Below, in pieces: positions 17,151 to 27,878 of a stretch of 64,000 bases of DNA. The notes under the pieces are model-generated. The model saw only the letters and a program-made list of their open reading frames with translations, ran no database searches and was not told where the DNA came from. This DNA comes from Streptomyces sp. B1I3 (lineage in GTDB: Bacteria > Actinomycetota > Actinomycetes > Streptomycetales > Streptomycetaceae). The stretch is taken from assembly GCF_030816615.1 (NCBI RefSeq), contig NZ_JAUSYD010000001.1, forward strand, positions 5,354,501-5,418,500, given 5' to 3'. How positions within the stretch are numbered: position 1 is the stretch's first letter; every line of letters starts with the position of its first letter. Both the position numbers and the translations under genes were made by a program.

Positions 17151-17768
17151 GTGACGAATCTGATGCCCTACGCCGCCGGAGAGCCGTCCCTCGGTGGAGG
17201 CCTCGGTGACCAGGTCTACAGCCGACTGCTCGGCGAGCGCATCATCTTCCTCGGCCAGCAGGTCGACGATGACATCGCCAACAAGATCACCGCACAGCTT
17301 CTGCTCCTTGCCGCCGACCCGGACAAGGACATCTACCTCTACATCAACAGCCCCGGCGGCTCGGTGACGGCGGGCATGGCGGTCTACGACACCATGCAGT
17401 ACATCCCGAACGACGTGGTCACCATCGGTATGGGCATGGCGGCCTCCATGGGCCAGTTCCTGCTCACCGGCGGCAGCGCGGGCAAGCGCTTCGCGCTCCC
17501 GAACACCGACATCCTCATGCACCAGGGTTCGGCCGGCATCGGCGGCACCGCCTCGGACATCAAGATCCAGGCCGAGTACCTGCTCCGCACCAAGAGGCGG
17601 ATGGCGGAGATCACCGCGCACCACTCCGGCCAGACCGTGGAAACGATCATCCGCGACGGCGACCGCGACCGCTGGTACACCGCGGAGGAGGCCAAGGACT
17701 ACGGCCTCATCGACGAGATCATCACGTTCGCGTCGGGCATCCCGGGCGGCGGCGGCACCGGCGCCTGA
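17151..17768 (+). CDS. clpP1: ATP-dependent Clp protease proteolytic subunit ClpP1
   Basis: A 205-residue serine protease subunit. The catalytic Ser sits in GMGMAASMGQFLL (near residue 98), the His in DILMHQGSAG (about 123), and the Asp in the region after KRRMAEITAHHSGQ (RDGDRDRWYTAEEAKDYGLID). It forms the proteolytic barrel with ClpP2 and is fed by ClpX or ClpC. GTG start. The clpP2 gene follows 75 bases later in the same direction, and a ClgR box lies upstream, so clpP1-clpP2 is probably a ClgR-controlled operon. In S. coelicolor and S. lividans ClpP1 affects aerial mycelium formation. Confidence 0.96.
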   Translation: MTNLMPYAAGEPSLGGGLGDQVYSRLLGERIIFLGQQVDDDIANKITAQLLLLAADPDKDIYLYINSPGGSVTAGMAVYDTMQYIPNDVVTIGMGMAASMGQFLLTGGSAGKRFALPNTDILMHQGSAGIGGTASDIKIQAEYLLRTKRRMAEITAHHSGQTVETIIRDGDRDRWYTAEEAKDYGLIDEIITFASGIPGGGGTGA

Positions 17769-17843
17769 TCCGGTCTCCACCGGACCTCGCGCCCCCGCAG
17801 TCCTCTCGTACGCCACTCGTACGCCGAGCAGCCCCCAGCCCAC

Positions 17844-18542
17844 ATGAACGCCACCAGGATGGTGAACACCCACATGAACAACTTCCCCGGCGCCTCCGCG
17901 AGCGGTCTCTACACCGGCCCGCAGGTGGACAACCGCTACGTCGTCCCGCGCTTCGTGGAGCGCACCTCGCAGGGTGTGCGTGAGTACGACCCGTACGCGA
18001 AGCTCTTCGAGGAGCGCGTGATCTTCCTCGGCGTCCAGATCGACGACGCCTCGGCCAACGACGTCATGGCGCAGCTGCTGTGCCTGGAGTCGATGGACCC
18101 TGACCGTGACATCTCGATCTACATCAACAGCCCCGGCGGCTCGTTCACCGCGCTCACCGCGATCTACGACACGATGCAGTTCGTGAAGCCGGACATCCAG
18201 ACGGTCTGCATGGGCCAGGCGGCCTCCGCCGCCGCCGTCCTGCTGGCGGCGGGCACGCCGGGCAAGCGCATGGCGCTCCCGCACGCCCGGGTGCTCATCC
18301 ACCAGCCGTCCTCGCAGACCGGCCGTGAGCAGCTCTCCGACCTGGAGATCGCGGCCAACGAGATCCTGCGGATGCGCAGCCAGCTCGAGGAGATGCTGGC
18401 CAAGCACTCCACCACTTCGCTGGAGAAGATCAGCGAGGACATCGAGCGCGACAAGATCCTTACGGCGGAGGACGCTCTCGCGTACGGTCTGGTGGACCAG
18501 ATCGTTTCCACCCGCAAGACCACAGCCGGCGCATCCGTCTGA
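17844..18542 (+). CDS. clpP2: ATP-dependent Clp protease proteolytic subunit ClpP2
   Basis: A 232-residue second ClpP subunit. It shows YINSPGGSFTALTAIYDTM, the catalytic Ser in MGQAASAAAVLLA, the His in ARVLIHQPSSQTGREQ, and the Asp in ERDKILTAEDALAYGLVD. Compared with ClpP1 it has a longer N-terminal tail (GPQVDNRYVVPRFVERT) that is processed in the mature barrel. Three in-frame ATGs (17844, 17859, 17874) are possible; none has a strong ribosome binding site, and the third gives MNNFPGASASGLYTGP, closest to the usual family start. The first is reported. Confidence 0.94.
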   Translation: MNATRMVNTHMNNFPGASASGLYTGPQVDNRYVVPRFVERTSQGVREYDPYAKLFEERVIFLGVQIDDASANDVMAQLLCLESMDPDRDISIYINSPGGSFTALTAIYDTMQFVKPDIQTVCMGQAASAAAVLLAAGTPGKRMALPHARVLIHQPSSQTGREQLSDLEIAANEILRMRSQLEEMLAKHSTTSLEKISEDIERDKILTAEDALAYGLVDQIVSTRKTTAGASV

Positions 18543-18698
18543 CGTCGGTCTTTCCCCTTGGCACGTTCCGTTTCCACGGCCCCGGCCGTGTGAACCGTGC
18601 CAAGGGGGGCCCGAACGGGGGGTCAGGCAAGGTACCGTCGGATAGAGGCACCAGGAGCCGCTGAACCAGGCTGCTCCCAGGCGAAGGGGAAGCACCTC

Positions 18699-19994
<1,296 letters not shown>

Positions 19995-20002
19995 CGGCAG
20001 CG

Positions 20003-20063
20003 GACCGCATACGCCGAAGGGGCGCCCGGCCACCGGCCGGGCGCCCCTTCGGCGTATGCGGTC
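20003..20063. terminator. 29-bp perfect bidirectional terminator
   Basis: 29 bases at 20003-20031 pair perfectly with 20035-20063 around a 3-base ACC loop. It separates clpX from the convergent membrane-protein gene, whose TCA (stop TGA on the minus strand) overlaps the stem end. Confidence 0.9.
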
Positions 20064-21066
20064 AGATCTTGGTGCGTGAGGTGTTGTACAGCTTGGCGGC
20101 GAGGGCGGCCGTCTCGTCCTGGGACATCGACTTGTTGGTCATGGCCCCGCCGATGTCGATGCCGATGACTACCCCGACCGTGCTGTAGTCGGCCCAGATG
20201 CAGACCGGCAAGGTCATGTCCTTCGGTCCCTTCTCCACGGAGCCGTCGGCGTCCTCGTTGACGACCTTGACGCTCTGGCACTTCATCAGTGCCCCCTCGA
20301 AACCGGCCGGAGTGACGTTCTTGGGACTACCAACCAGCGATCCCTTGGCGTTCTCGTCCATCGCCGCCTCCTTCTCGGCGTTCTTGAAGGAGCCGTCGAT
20401 GACCTTCTCGGGGTCCTCGATCTCGCCCCAAACGCCCTGCAGCATGAGCATCTTTGTGGTGAGCGGGTTCACCTCGATGTCGCCGCTCATGTACTTCGCG
20501 CCGACCTCATTCGGGTTCTTTACGCCCATGGCCTCGGCCTTGGCCTTGTCCTCGCCCTTCATCGCAGACCCGGACTCGGCCTCGGAGGTGTCCTTCTTGT
20601 ACGCGTCCACCGAGGCGGCCGGCGTGAGCTTGTACCCCTTGGTGGAGTCCGCGACGTCGCCGTTGCCTGAGCCCCCGCCCGACGTGAAGAAGTACACCCC
20701 GCCCGCGACCACGGCCAGCGCCACGACTGCCGCGCCGATGATCAGCCCGGTCTTCTTCTTCGGGGCGCCCGGCTGGGGCGGCATGCCGCCGTACGGCTGC
20801 TGGCCGCCGTACGGCGGAGTGGGCGGCTGCTGGCCGTACGGGCCGGGCTGCTGCGGGTAGCCGTAGCCCGGCTGCGGGGGCTGCTGCTGCGGCGGGACAC
20901 CCTGGGGGGCCTGCTGCGGGTAGCCGTAGCCGGGCTGACCCTGCGGGGCGCCCTGCGGCGGGCCCTGCGGCGGCGGGCCGCCGTACGGGCCCGGCTGCTG
21001 TCCGTACGGTCCGGGCTGGCCCTGCGGCGGCTGCCCGCCGTACGGGCCCGGCTGGTTGTAGCTCAT
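20062..21066 (-). CDS. Proline/glutamine/tyrosine-rich membrane-anchored protein
   Basis: 334 residues. The N-terminal 115 or so are low-complexity repeats of the type QPGPYGQQ / PGYGYPQQ / PPQG. Then KKKTGLIIGAAVVALAVVAGGVYFF forms one membrane helix (about 118-142). A Ser/Gly linker and an external domain of about 185 residues follow, with two cysteines (KCQSVKV and PVCIWADYS) and the pattern STVGVVIGIDIGG. The topology is cytosolic repeats with the C-terminus outside. Such proteins are common in Streptomyces; function unknown. The ATG with GGAGGGGAC upstream was chosen over an earlier start. The stop codon lies inside the shared terminator. Confidence 0.85.
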   Translation of the reverse strand: MSYNQPGPYGGQPPQGQPGPYGQQPGPYGGPPPQGPPQGAPQGQPGYGYPQQAPQGVPPQQQPPQPGYGYPQQPGPYGQQPPTPPYGGQQPYGGMPPQPGAPKKKTGLIIGAAVVALAVVAGGVYFFTSGGGSGNGDVADSTKGYKLTPAASVDAYKKDTSEAESGSAMKGEDKAKAEAMGVKNPNEVGAKYMSGDIEVNPLTTKMLMLQGVWGEIEDPEKVIDGSFKNAEKEAAMDENAKGSLVGSPKNVTPAGFEGALMKCQSVKVVNEDADGSVEKGPKDMTLPVCIWADYSTVGVVIGIDIGGAMTNKSMSQDETAALAAKLYNTSRTKI

Positions 21067-21166
21067 TGCGCTGTCCCCTCCAGAATGCTTATGCGTTCCG
21101 AACATCCTGACGGAAACGGCGCTGACATGGGGCATCGAGCCGTACACCGTTACTGAACAAACCGGT

Positions 21167-21196
21167 TTCAGTGCACGACTGTGACGCCCCTAAACT
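21167..21196 (+). promoter_or_regulatory. Candidate valS promoter (leaderless)
   Basis: TTCAGT (21167-21172) and TAAACT (21191-21196) with an 18-base spacer. The -10 ends 7 bases before the GTG and no Shine-Dalgarno is present. Confidence 0.5.
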
Positions 21197-21203
21197 GTGT
21201 GCC

Positions 21204-23825
21204 GTGACCGAGAACGCAGCGCAGCAGCCAGCCAGCACCCCCGAACTGCCGACCCAGTACGCGCCGGCCGAGGTGGAGGGGAAGCTGTACGAGCGCTGGG
21301 TGGAACGTGGGTACTTCGAAGCCGACGAGCACAGCGACAAGCCGCCGTACAGCATCGTCATCCCCCCGCCGAACGTCACCGGAAGCCTCCACCTGGGGCA
21401 CGCCTTCGAACACACGCTGATCGACGCCCTCGTCCGCCGTAAGCGCATGCAGGGCTTCGAAGCGCTGTACCAGCCCGGTATGGACCACGCGGGCATCGCC
21501 ACCCAGAACGTCGTCGAGCGCGAACTCGCCAAGGAGGGCAAGTCCCGCCACGACCTGGGCCGCGAGGCCTTCGTCGAGCGCGTCTGGCAGTGGAAGAACG
21601 AGTCCGGCGGCCAGATCTCCGGCCAGATGCGCCGTCTCGGCGAGGGCGTCGCCTGGTCCCGCGAGCGGTTCACCATGGACGAGGGCCTGTCCGACGCCGT
21701 CCAGACCGTCTTCAAGCGCATGTACGACGACGGGCTGATCTACCGGGCCGAGCGCATCATCAACTGGTGCCCGCGCTGTCTGACCGCGATCTCCGACATC
21801 GAGGTCGAGTACCAGGAGGACGACGGCGAGCTCGTCTCCATGACGTACGGCGAGGGCGACGAGACAATCGTCGTCGCCACCACCCGCGCCGAGACGATGC
21901 TCGGTGACACCGCCGTCGCCGTCCACCCCGACGACGAGCGCTACAAGCACCTGGTCGGCAAGCAGATCAAGCTGCCGCTCACCGACCGCACCATTCCCGT
22001 CGTCGCCGACCACCACGTCGACCCGGAGTTCGGCACCGGCGCGGTCAAGGTGACGCCCGCGCACGACCCCAACGACTTCGAGATCGGCAAGCGCCACGAC
22101 CTGCCGAACATCGCGGTCATGGACGAGCGCGCCGTCATCACGGTCCCCGGCCCCTTCGAGGGCCTGGACCGCCTGGAGGCCCGCTCCGCCATCGTCGCCG
22201 CGCTGCGCGCCGAGGGCCGGATCGTCGCCGAGAAGCGGCCGTACACCCACTCCGTGGGCCACTGCTCGCGCTGCAAGACCACCATCGAACCGCGCCTGTC
22301 CCTCCAGTGGTGGGTCAAGGTCGGCCCGCTGGCCGAGGCCGCGGGTGACGCCGTCCGTGACGGCAAGGTCAAGATCCACCCGCAGGAGATGGAGAAGCGG
22401 TACTTCGACTGGGTGGACAACCTCCACGACTGGTGCATCTCCCGCCAGCTGTGGTGGGGTCACCGCATCCCCGTCTGGTACGGGCCGAACGGCGAGGTCG
22501 TCTGCGTCGGACCGGACGACGAGGCGCCCACCGGCGAGGGCTGGACGCAGGACAGCGACGTCCTGGACACCTGGTTCTCCTCCGGCCTGTGGCCGTTCTC
22601 GACGCTCGGCTGGCCCGAACGGACCGACAGCCTCGCGAAGTTCTACCCGAACTCCGTCCTGGTCACCGGCTACGACATCCTCTTCTTCTGGGTCGCCCGG
22701 ATGATGATGTTCGGCCTGTACGTCAACGACGGCGTCCCGCCGTTCGGCACGATCGTCCTGCACGGGATGGTCCGCGACGAGCACGGCAAGAAGATGTCGA
22801 AGTCCTTCGGCAACGTGGTCAACCCGCTGGACTGGATGGACAAGTACGGCTCCGACGCGCTGCGTTTCACCCTCGCGCGCGGCGCCAACCCGGGCACCGA
22901 CGTCCCGATCGGCGAGGACTGGGTCCAGGGCTCGGCGAAGTTCTCCAACAAGATCTGGAACGCCACCCGCTTCGCCCTGATGAACGGCGCCACGATCGAG
23001 GGCGAACTGCCCCCGGTCGAGGAGATGTCCGTCACCGACCGCTGGATCCTGTCCCGTCTCAACAAGACGGTCGCCGACGTCGACGCGTTCTACGACGACT
23101 ACCAGTTCGCCAGGATCAGCGAGGCGCTGCGCCACTTCGCCTGGGACGAGGTCTTCGACTGGTACGTCGAGCTGTCCAAGACCACCTTCTTCGCGGGCGG
23201 CCGCCCGGCCGAGGTCTCGGGCCGGGTCCTCGGCGAGGTCCTCGACGTGATGCTGCGCCTGCTGCACCCGATCGTCCCGTTCGTCACCGAGGCGCTGTGG
23301 ACCGCGCTCACCGGACGCGAGTCGATCGTCATCGCGCAGTGGCCGACCGACTCCGGTTTCCGCGACGACGCGGCCGAGAAGGAGATCGAGCTCGTCCAGC
23401 AGGTCGTCACGGAGGTCCGCCGCTTCCGCAACGACCAGGGCCTCCAGCCCGGCCAGAAGGTCCCGGCCGAGCTCACCCTGACCGGTACGCCGCTCGCCCC
23501 GCACGAGGCGGCCGTCCGGCAGCTGCTGCGCCTGCAGCCCGCCGGGGACGGCTTCCAGGCCACCGCTTCACTGCCGGTCGCCGGGGTCACCGTCGCGCTC
23601 GACCTCTCCGGCACGATCGACGTCGCGGCCGAGCGCAAGCGCCTGACCAAGGACCTGGAGGCCGCCGGGAAGGAGAAGGCCCAGGCCACCGGGAAGCTCG
23701 GCAACGAGGCCTTCCTGGCCAAGGCGCCGGACAACGTGGTCGACAAGATCCGCGGCCGGCTCTCCAAGGCCGAGGCGGACATCGAACGCATCTCCGCCCA
23801 GCTGGCGAACCTGCCGCAGGGCTGA
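21204..23825 (+). CDS. valS: Valyl-tRNA synthetase
   Basis: An 873-residue class I aminoacyl-tRNA synthetase charging tRNA-Val. It carries the HIGH motif as GSLHLGHAF (residue about 64), an editing (CP1) domain with TTRAETMLGDTAVAVHPDD, the GWTQDSDVLDTWFSSGLWPFS block, KMSKS as GKKMSKSFGN (about 529), an anticodon-binding helical domain, and a C-terminal coiled-coil arm (AERKRLTKDLEAAGKEKAQ). The GTG at 21204 gives VTENAAQQP; an in-frame ATG 11 codons upstream lies before the predicted -10 and is less likely. Monocistronic. Confidence 0.97.
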   Translation: MTENAAQQPASTPELPTQYAPAEVEGKLYERWVERGYFEADEHSDKPPYSIVIPPPNVTGSLHLGHAFEHTLIDALVRRKRMQGFEALYQPGMDHAGIATQNVVERELAKEGKSRHDLGREAFVERVWQWKNESGGQISGQMRRLGEGVAWSRERFTMDEGLSDAVQTVFKRMYDDGLIYRAERIINWCPRCLTAISDIEVEYQEDDGELVSMTYGEGDETIVVATTRAETMLGDTAVAVHPDDERYKHLVGKQIKLPLTDRTIPVVADHHVDPEFGTGAVKVTPAHDPNDFEIGKRHDLPNIAVMDERAVITVPGPFEGLDRLEARSAIVAALRAEGRIVAEKRPYTHSVGHCSRCKTTIEPRLSLQWWVKVGPLAEAAGDAVRDGKVKIHPQEMEKRYFDWVDNLHDWCISRQLWWGHRIPVWYGPNGEVVCVGPDDEAPTGEGWTQDSDVLDTWFSSGLWPFSTLGWPERTDSLAKFYPNSVLVTGYDILFFWVARMMMFGLYVNDGVPPFGTIVLHGMVRDEHGKKMSKSFGNVVNPLDWMDKYGSDALRFTLARGANPGTDVPIGEDWVQGSAKFSNKIWNATRFALMNGATIEGELPPVEEMSVTDRWILSRLNKTVADVDAFYDDYQFARISEALRHFAWDEVFDWYVELSKTTFFAGGRPAEVSGRVLGEVLDVMLRLLHPIVPFVTEALWTALTGRESIVIAQWPTDSGFRDDAAEKEIELVQQVVTEVRRFRNDQGLQPGQKVPAELTLTGTPLAPHEAAVRQLLRLQPAGDGFQATASLPVAGVTVALDLSGTIDVAAERKRLTKDLEAAGKEKAQATGKLGNEAFLAKAPDNVVDKIRGRLSKAEADIERISAQLANLPQG

Positions 23826-23839
23826 TGAGCTGAACACGG

Positions 23840-23877
23840 AGCCCCCGCACCCCCGACCGACCGGGAGCGCGGGGGCT
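23840..23877 (+). terminator. valS terminator
   Basis: A 9-bp stem AGCCCCCGC / GCGGGGGCT with a 20-base loop, followed by TCG. Confidence 0.65.
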
Positions 23878-24060
23878 TCGCCGTGCGTGGGACGTGCGGC
23901 ACGAGGGCCGCCCACCGGGGCCGGGACCGCCACCGGGCCGGGGCCGCCCCTCGGGCCGAACCTCCCTCGCAGGCACACGGCGGGACGTCGCGGACCCGCC
24001 CTGACCACGCCCGCCCGGGACGTCACGCCGGGCGCTGCACGCGATGCCCCCGGCCATCCG

Positions 24061-24066
24061 TAGACT
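24061..24066 (+). promoter_or_regulatory. -10-like TAGACT before folC
   Basis: The hexamer ends 6 bases before the folC GTG. With no ribosome binding site present, folC is probably translated from a leaderless mRNA. Confidence 0.5.
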
Positions 24067-24072
24067 GGCCCT

Positions 24073-25596
24073 GTGAGTGAGCCCCGCCCTTCAGACCGGC
24101 ACGACGCGTCAGATTCCGACGGCACCTTCGAGGAGATCGTCGACGAAGCGACCCAGCGCGACCCCGACCTGGCGGTGATCGAGGCCGGGAGCCGCACGCT
24201 GCGCACCCAGTCGGGCCCGGCCCAGGCCGAAGCGGTGCCCGCCCGCCCCGCCGACCCGGAGACGGACAGGGCACTGCGCGCCGTGGAGCAGGAGCTCGCC
24301 GGCCGCTGGGGCGAGACCAAGCTCGAGCCGTCCGTGACACGCATCGCGGCCCTGATGGACGTGCTGGGCGAGCCGCAGCGCGCCTACCCCTCGATCCACA
24401 TCACCGGGACGAACGGCAAGACGAGCACCGCCCGCATGATCGAGGCCCTGCTGAACGCCTTCGAACTGCGCACCGGCCGTTACACCTCCCCGCACGTCCA
24501 GTCGATCACCGAGCGGATCAGCCTGGACGGCGCCCCGATCGACCCCCAGCGCTTCATCGAGACGTACGAGGACGTCAAGCCCTACGTCGAGATGGTCGAC
24601 GCCCAGCAGCCCTACCGGCTGTCGTTCTTCGAGGTGCTGACGGGCATGGCGTACGCGGCATTCGCCGACGCGCCGGTCGATGTCGCGGTCGTCGAGGTCG
24701 GCATGGGCGGAACCTGGGACGCGACGAACGTCATCGACGGCTCCGTCGCCGTCGTCACCCCCATCTCGCTCGACCACACCGATCGCCTCGGCACCACCCC
24801 CGCCGAGATCGCGGACGAGAAGGCCGGAGTGATCAAGCAGGGCGCGACGGTGATCCTGTCCCAGCAGCCGGTCGACGCCGCCCAGGTGATGCTGAAGAAG
24901 GCCGTCGAGGTCGACGCCACGGTGGCCCGGGAGGGCATGGAGTTCGGCGTCGTCTCCCGCGAGGTCGCCGTCGGCGGCCAGCTGCTGACGCTGCGCGGAC
25001 TCGGTGGCGAGTACGACAACATCTTCCTCCCGCTCTACGGCGCGCATCAGGCGCACAACGCCGCGGTGGCTCTCGCCGCCGTGGAGGCGTTCTTCGGCAT
25101 CGGGGCCGAGCAGGCCCGCACCCTCGACGTCGAAGCCGTCCGCAAGGCTTTCCTCGCGGTGCTCTCCCCCGGCCGTCTGGAGGTCGTGCGGTCGAGCCCG
25201 ACCGTCGTGCTGGATGCCGCCCACAACCCGGCGGGGGCCGCTGCCGCCGCCGAGGGGATCTCCGAGGCGTTCAGCTTCTCCCGGCTCATCGGGGTCGTCG
25301 GCGCCAGCGAGGGCAAGGACGTCAGGGGGATGCTCGAGGCCTTCGAACCGATCTTCGCCGAGGTGGTCGTGACGCAGAACTCCAGCGCCCGGGCGATGGA
25401 CGCCGACGCGCTCGCCGCGGTCGCCGTGGAGGTCTTCGGCCACGACCGTGTCCAGGTCGAGCCGCGCCTGGACGACGCGATCGAGGCGGCCATCACCCTC
25501 GCCGAGGAAGAGGCCGAGTACGCGGGCGCCGGGGTCCTGGTGGCCGGGTCCGTCATCACGGTCGGCGAGGCCCGGCTGCTTCTGGGAAGGCGCTGA
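24073..25596 (+). CDS. folC: Folylpolyglutamate synthase / dihydrofolate synthase
   Basis: A 507-residue Mur-ligase-family enzyme that adds glutamate to dihydropteroate and folates. It shows ITGTNGKTSTARMIE (ATP P-loop, about residue 111), TSPHVQSITERI, VVEVGMGGTWDATNVID, SLDHTDRLG, the C-terminal domain LSPGRLEVV...DAAHNPAGA, and VTQNSSARAMDADAL. An acidic extension of about 65 residues precedes the usual start, as is common in actinobacterial FolC. A DUF4233 gene follows after 3 bases and is surely cotranscribed. Confidence 0.95.
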   Translation: MSEPRPSDRHDASDSDGTFEEIVDEATQRDPDLAVIEAGSRTLRTQSGPAQAEAVPARPADPETDRALRAVEQELAGRWGETKLEPSVTRIAALMDVLGEPQRAYPSIHITGTNGKTSTARMIEALLNAFELRTGRYTSPHVQSITERISLDGAPIDPQRFIETYEDVKPYVEMVDAQQPYRLSFFEVLTGMAYAAFADAPVDVAVVEVGMGGTWDATNVIDGSVAVVTPISLDHTDRLGTTPAEIADEKAGVIKQGATVILSQQPVDAAQVMLKKAVEVDATVAREGMEFGVVSREVAVGGQLLTLRGLGGEYDNIFLPLYGAHQAHNAAVALAAVEAFFGIGAEQARTLDVEAVRKAFLAVLSPGRLEVVRSSPTVVLDAAHNPAGAAAAAEGISEAFSFSRLIGVVGASEGKDVRGMLEAFEPIFAEVVVTQNSSARAMDADALAAVAVEVFGHDRVQVEPRLDDAIEAAITLAEEEAEYAGAGVLVAGSVITVGEARLLLGRR

Positions 25597-25599
25597 CCC

Positions 25600-25962
25600 A
25601 TGCGTACGCTCTGTGCTTCGACCCTGATCGGTGAGTTCTTCGTGATCGGCTTCGCCGGCCTGGTGGCCATGAAGCTCGACGGCATGCCGATGGCCACGGT
25701 CTGGACGGTCTGCGGCATCGGCATGCTGCTGTCCGTCCTGCTCTGCGGCATGATCACCCGTCCCGGTGGTGTGCAGCTCGGCTGGGCGCTGCAGGTCGCC
25801 CTCTTCCTCAGCGGTCTCTTCGTCCCGATGATGTTCATCCTCGGGGTGGTCTTCGGCGCCCTGTGGTGGGCCTCGGTGCACTACGGCCGCACGATCGACG
25901 AGGCGAAGGCACGGTGGGCGGCGCAGGCGGAGGCCCGCGAAGCCGCAGAGGCGCAGGGCTGA
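25600..25962 (+). CDS. DUF4233 membrane protein
   Basis: 120 residues with about four hydrophobic segments (LIGEFFVIGFAGLVAMKL, VWTVCGIGMLLSVLLCGMI, LGWALQVALFLSGLF, MMFILGVVFGALWWASV) and a charged C-terminus (DEAKARWAAQAEAREAAEAQ). It sits 3 bases after folC, which is the family's conserved place in actinobacteria. Function unknown; a role linked to folate metabolism is only a guess from position. Confidence 0.88.
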   Translation: MRTLCASTLIGEFFVIGFAGLVAMKLDGMPMATVWTVCGIGMLLSVLLCGMITRPGGVQLGWALQVALFLSGLFVPMMFILGVVFGALWWASVHYGRTIDEAKARWAAQAEAREAAEAQG

Positions 25963-26056
25963 GGATGACGGAGCGTAAACCCCGCCGTCGGACCCTTTCC
26001 GTACCCCTGTAATCTCAGGGCTCCCACCGCACCCGTAAGCCTGCAAGGAGCCGCAC

Positions 26057-26470
26057 ATGACGCAGCGCACACTCGTCCTTCTCAAGCCCGACGCCGTCCG
26101 GCGCGGGCTGATCGGCGAGATCGTCGGCCGCATCGAGCGCAAGGCCAACTGGACGATCACCGCGCTGGAGCTGCGCACGCTGGACCAGGCGACGCTGGAG
26201 CAGCACTACGGCGAGCACAAGGGCCGTCCGTTCTACGAGCCGCTGGTGGAGTTCATGGCCTCCGGTCCCGTCGTCGCTCTTGTGGCCGAAGGCGAGCGGG
26301 TGATCGAAGGTATCCGCGCCCTGGCCGGCCCCACCGACCCGATCGCCGCCGCGCCCGGCTCCATCCGGGGTGACTTCGGCACCATCACCCGGGAGAACCT
26401 CATCCACGCCTCGGACTCCGAGGAGTCCGCAGAGCGGGAATTGAAACTTTTCTTCCCCGGACTTTCCTGA
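26057..26470 (+). CDS. ndk: Nucleoside diphosphate kinase
   Basis: A 137-residue enzyme transferring the gamma-phosphate between nucleoside triphosphates and diphosphates. It shows RTLVLLKPDAVRRGLIGEI at the start and the active-site block NLIHASDSEESAERE, where the His is phosphorylated. AAGGAG lies 7 bases before the ATG. Ends 291 bases before mreB. Confidence 0.97.
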   Translation: MTQRTLVLLKPDAVRRGLIGEIVGRIERKANWTITALELRTLDQATLEQHYGEHKGRPFYEPLVEFMASGPVVALVAEGERVIEGIRALAGPTDPIAAAPGSIRGDFGTITRENLIHASDSEESAERELKLFFPGLS

Positions 26471-26583
26471 CTTCGGCTCGGCCAAACAGCGCTCATGACC
26501 TGGGGCGACCGAAGTAATTCGGCCGCCCTTCGGCATAGGCTCAGGTATCGCGGGAACGCATCGTTCCGACGTAACGTCACCAT

Positions 26584-26609
26584 GGGTGGGACGGGCGACC
26601 GTTCCACCC
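26584..26609 (+). terminator. Hairpin with GCGA tetraloop between ndk and mreB
   Basis: An 11-bp stem GGGTGGGACGG / CCGTTCCACCC, with one G-U pair in the plus-strand RNA, closed by a GNRA-type GCGA loop. It may end ndk transcription or be a structure in the mreB leader; no U-run follows. Confidence 0.45.
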
Positions 26610-26761
26610 ACAAAGGCGAAGGACCCTCGCGCTGTGTCCGTGCATACGGCACTACGATGGAAGCTTCCACGCCCGCAGTGCCACCCTCGCCTACCTGGAA
26701 CAAGCCATTTTTCGCTTCCTGGAAGGCCCGACGCATCCTCATGGGGAACAAGGGGAACTCA

Positions 26762-27781
26762 ATGTCGTTCATCGGCCGTGACATGGCTATCGACCTCGGG
26801 ACTGCCAACACGCTGGTGTACGTCAGGGGGCGCGGCATCGTCCTGAACGAGCCGTCCGTCGTGGCCATCAACACCAACACCGGCGGAATCCTCGCGGTCG
26901 GCTCCGAGGCCAAGAAGATGATCGGCCGCACGCCGGGCAACATCGTTGCCGTGCGGCCGCTCAAGGACGGCGTCATCGCCGACTTCGAGATCACGGAGCG
27001 CATGCTCCGCTACTTCATCCTGAAGATCCACAAGCGCCGCTACCTGGCCCGCCCGCGGGTCGTCGTCTGTGTGCCCTCCGGCATCACAGGGGTCGAGCGA
27101 CGCGCCGTCATCGAGGCGTCGACGCAGGCAGGCGCGCGCCAGGTGCACATCATCGAGGAGCCCATGGCCGCGGCCATCGGTTCCGGCCTGCCGGTCCACG
27201 AGGCCACCGGGAACATGGTCGTCGACATCGGTGGCGGCACCACCGAGGTCGCCGTGATCTCGCTCGGCGGGATCGTCACCGCCCAGTCGATCCGGGTCGC
27301 CGGTGACGAGCTGGACAACGCGATCATCCAGCACGTCAAGAAGGAGTACTCCCTCCTTCTCGGTGAGCGCACCGCCGAACAGATCAAGATCACGATCGGC
27401 TCGGCCTACGACCTGGACAAGGACGAGCACACCGAGATCCGCGGGCGCGACCTGGTCTCCGGACTGCCCAAGACCGTGGTCATCTCTGCGGCCGAGGTCC
27501 GCAAGGCCATCGAGGAGCCGGTCAACGCGATCGTCGACGCCGTGAAGACGACGCTCGACAAGTGCCCGCCGGAGCTCTCGGGCGACGTGATGGACCGCGG
27601 CATCGTCCTCACCGGCGGCGGCGCGCTCCTGCGCGGACTCGACGAGCGGCTGCGCCACGAGACGGGCATGCCGATCCACATCGCGGAGGACCCGCTGGAC
27701 TCGGTGGCGCTCGGATCCGGCAAGTGCGTCGAGGAGTTCGAGGCGCTCCAGCAGGTCCTGGACGCCCAGCCCCGACGGTAG
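26762..27781 (+). CDS. mreB: Actin-like cell-shape protein MreB
   Basis: A 339-residue bacterial actin. It shows the phosphate 1 motif MAIDLGTANTLVYV, HIIEEPMAAAIGSGLP, phosphate 2 VVDIGGGTTEVAVISL, GDELDNAI, and GIVLTGGGALLRGLDERL. In Streptomyces MreB is not needed for hyphal tip growth but builds a thick, resistant spore wall with MreC, MreD, PBP2 and RodA. AAGGGGA lies before the ATG at 26762; an in-frame ATG at 26741 is less likely. First gene of the mre operon, with about 290 bases upstream for promoters. Confidence 0.97.
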   Translation: MSFIGRDMAIDLGTANTLVYVRGRGIVLNEPSVVAINTNTGGILAVGSEAKKMIGRTPGNIVAVRPLKDGVIADFEITERMLRYFILKIHKRRYLARPRVVVCVPSGITGVERRAVIEASTQAGARQVHIIEEPMAAAIGSGLPVHEATGNMVVDIGGGTTEVAVISLGGIVTAQSIRVAGDELDNAIIQHVKKEYSLLLGERTAEQIKITIGSAYDLDKDEHTEIRGRDLVSGLPKTVVISAAEVRKAIEEPVNAIVDAVKTTLDKCPPELSGDVMDRGIVLTGGGALLRGLDERLRHETGMPIHIAEDPLDSVALGSGKCVEEFEALQQVLDAQPRR

Positions 27782-27878
27782 GACCCGGCGTTCCGCCGTA
27801 CGGGCACTGCCGTCCCGTGCGGCGGAACGTTGATATACAGGCACGAATATTCCGACGAGGAAGGCACGGCCGCCGCAC

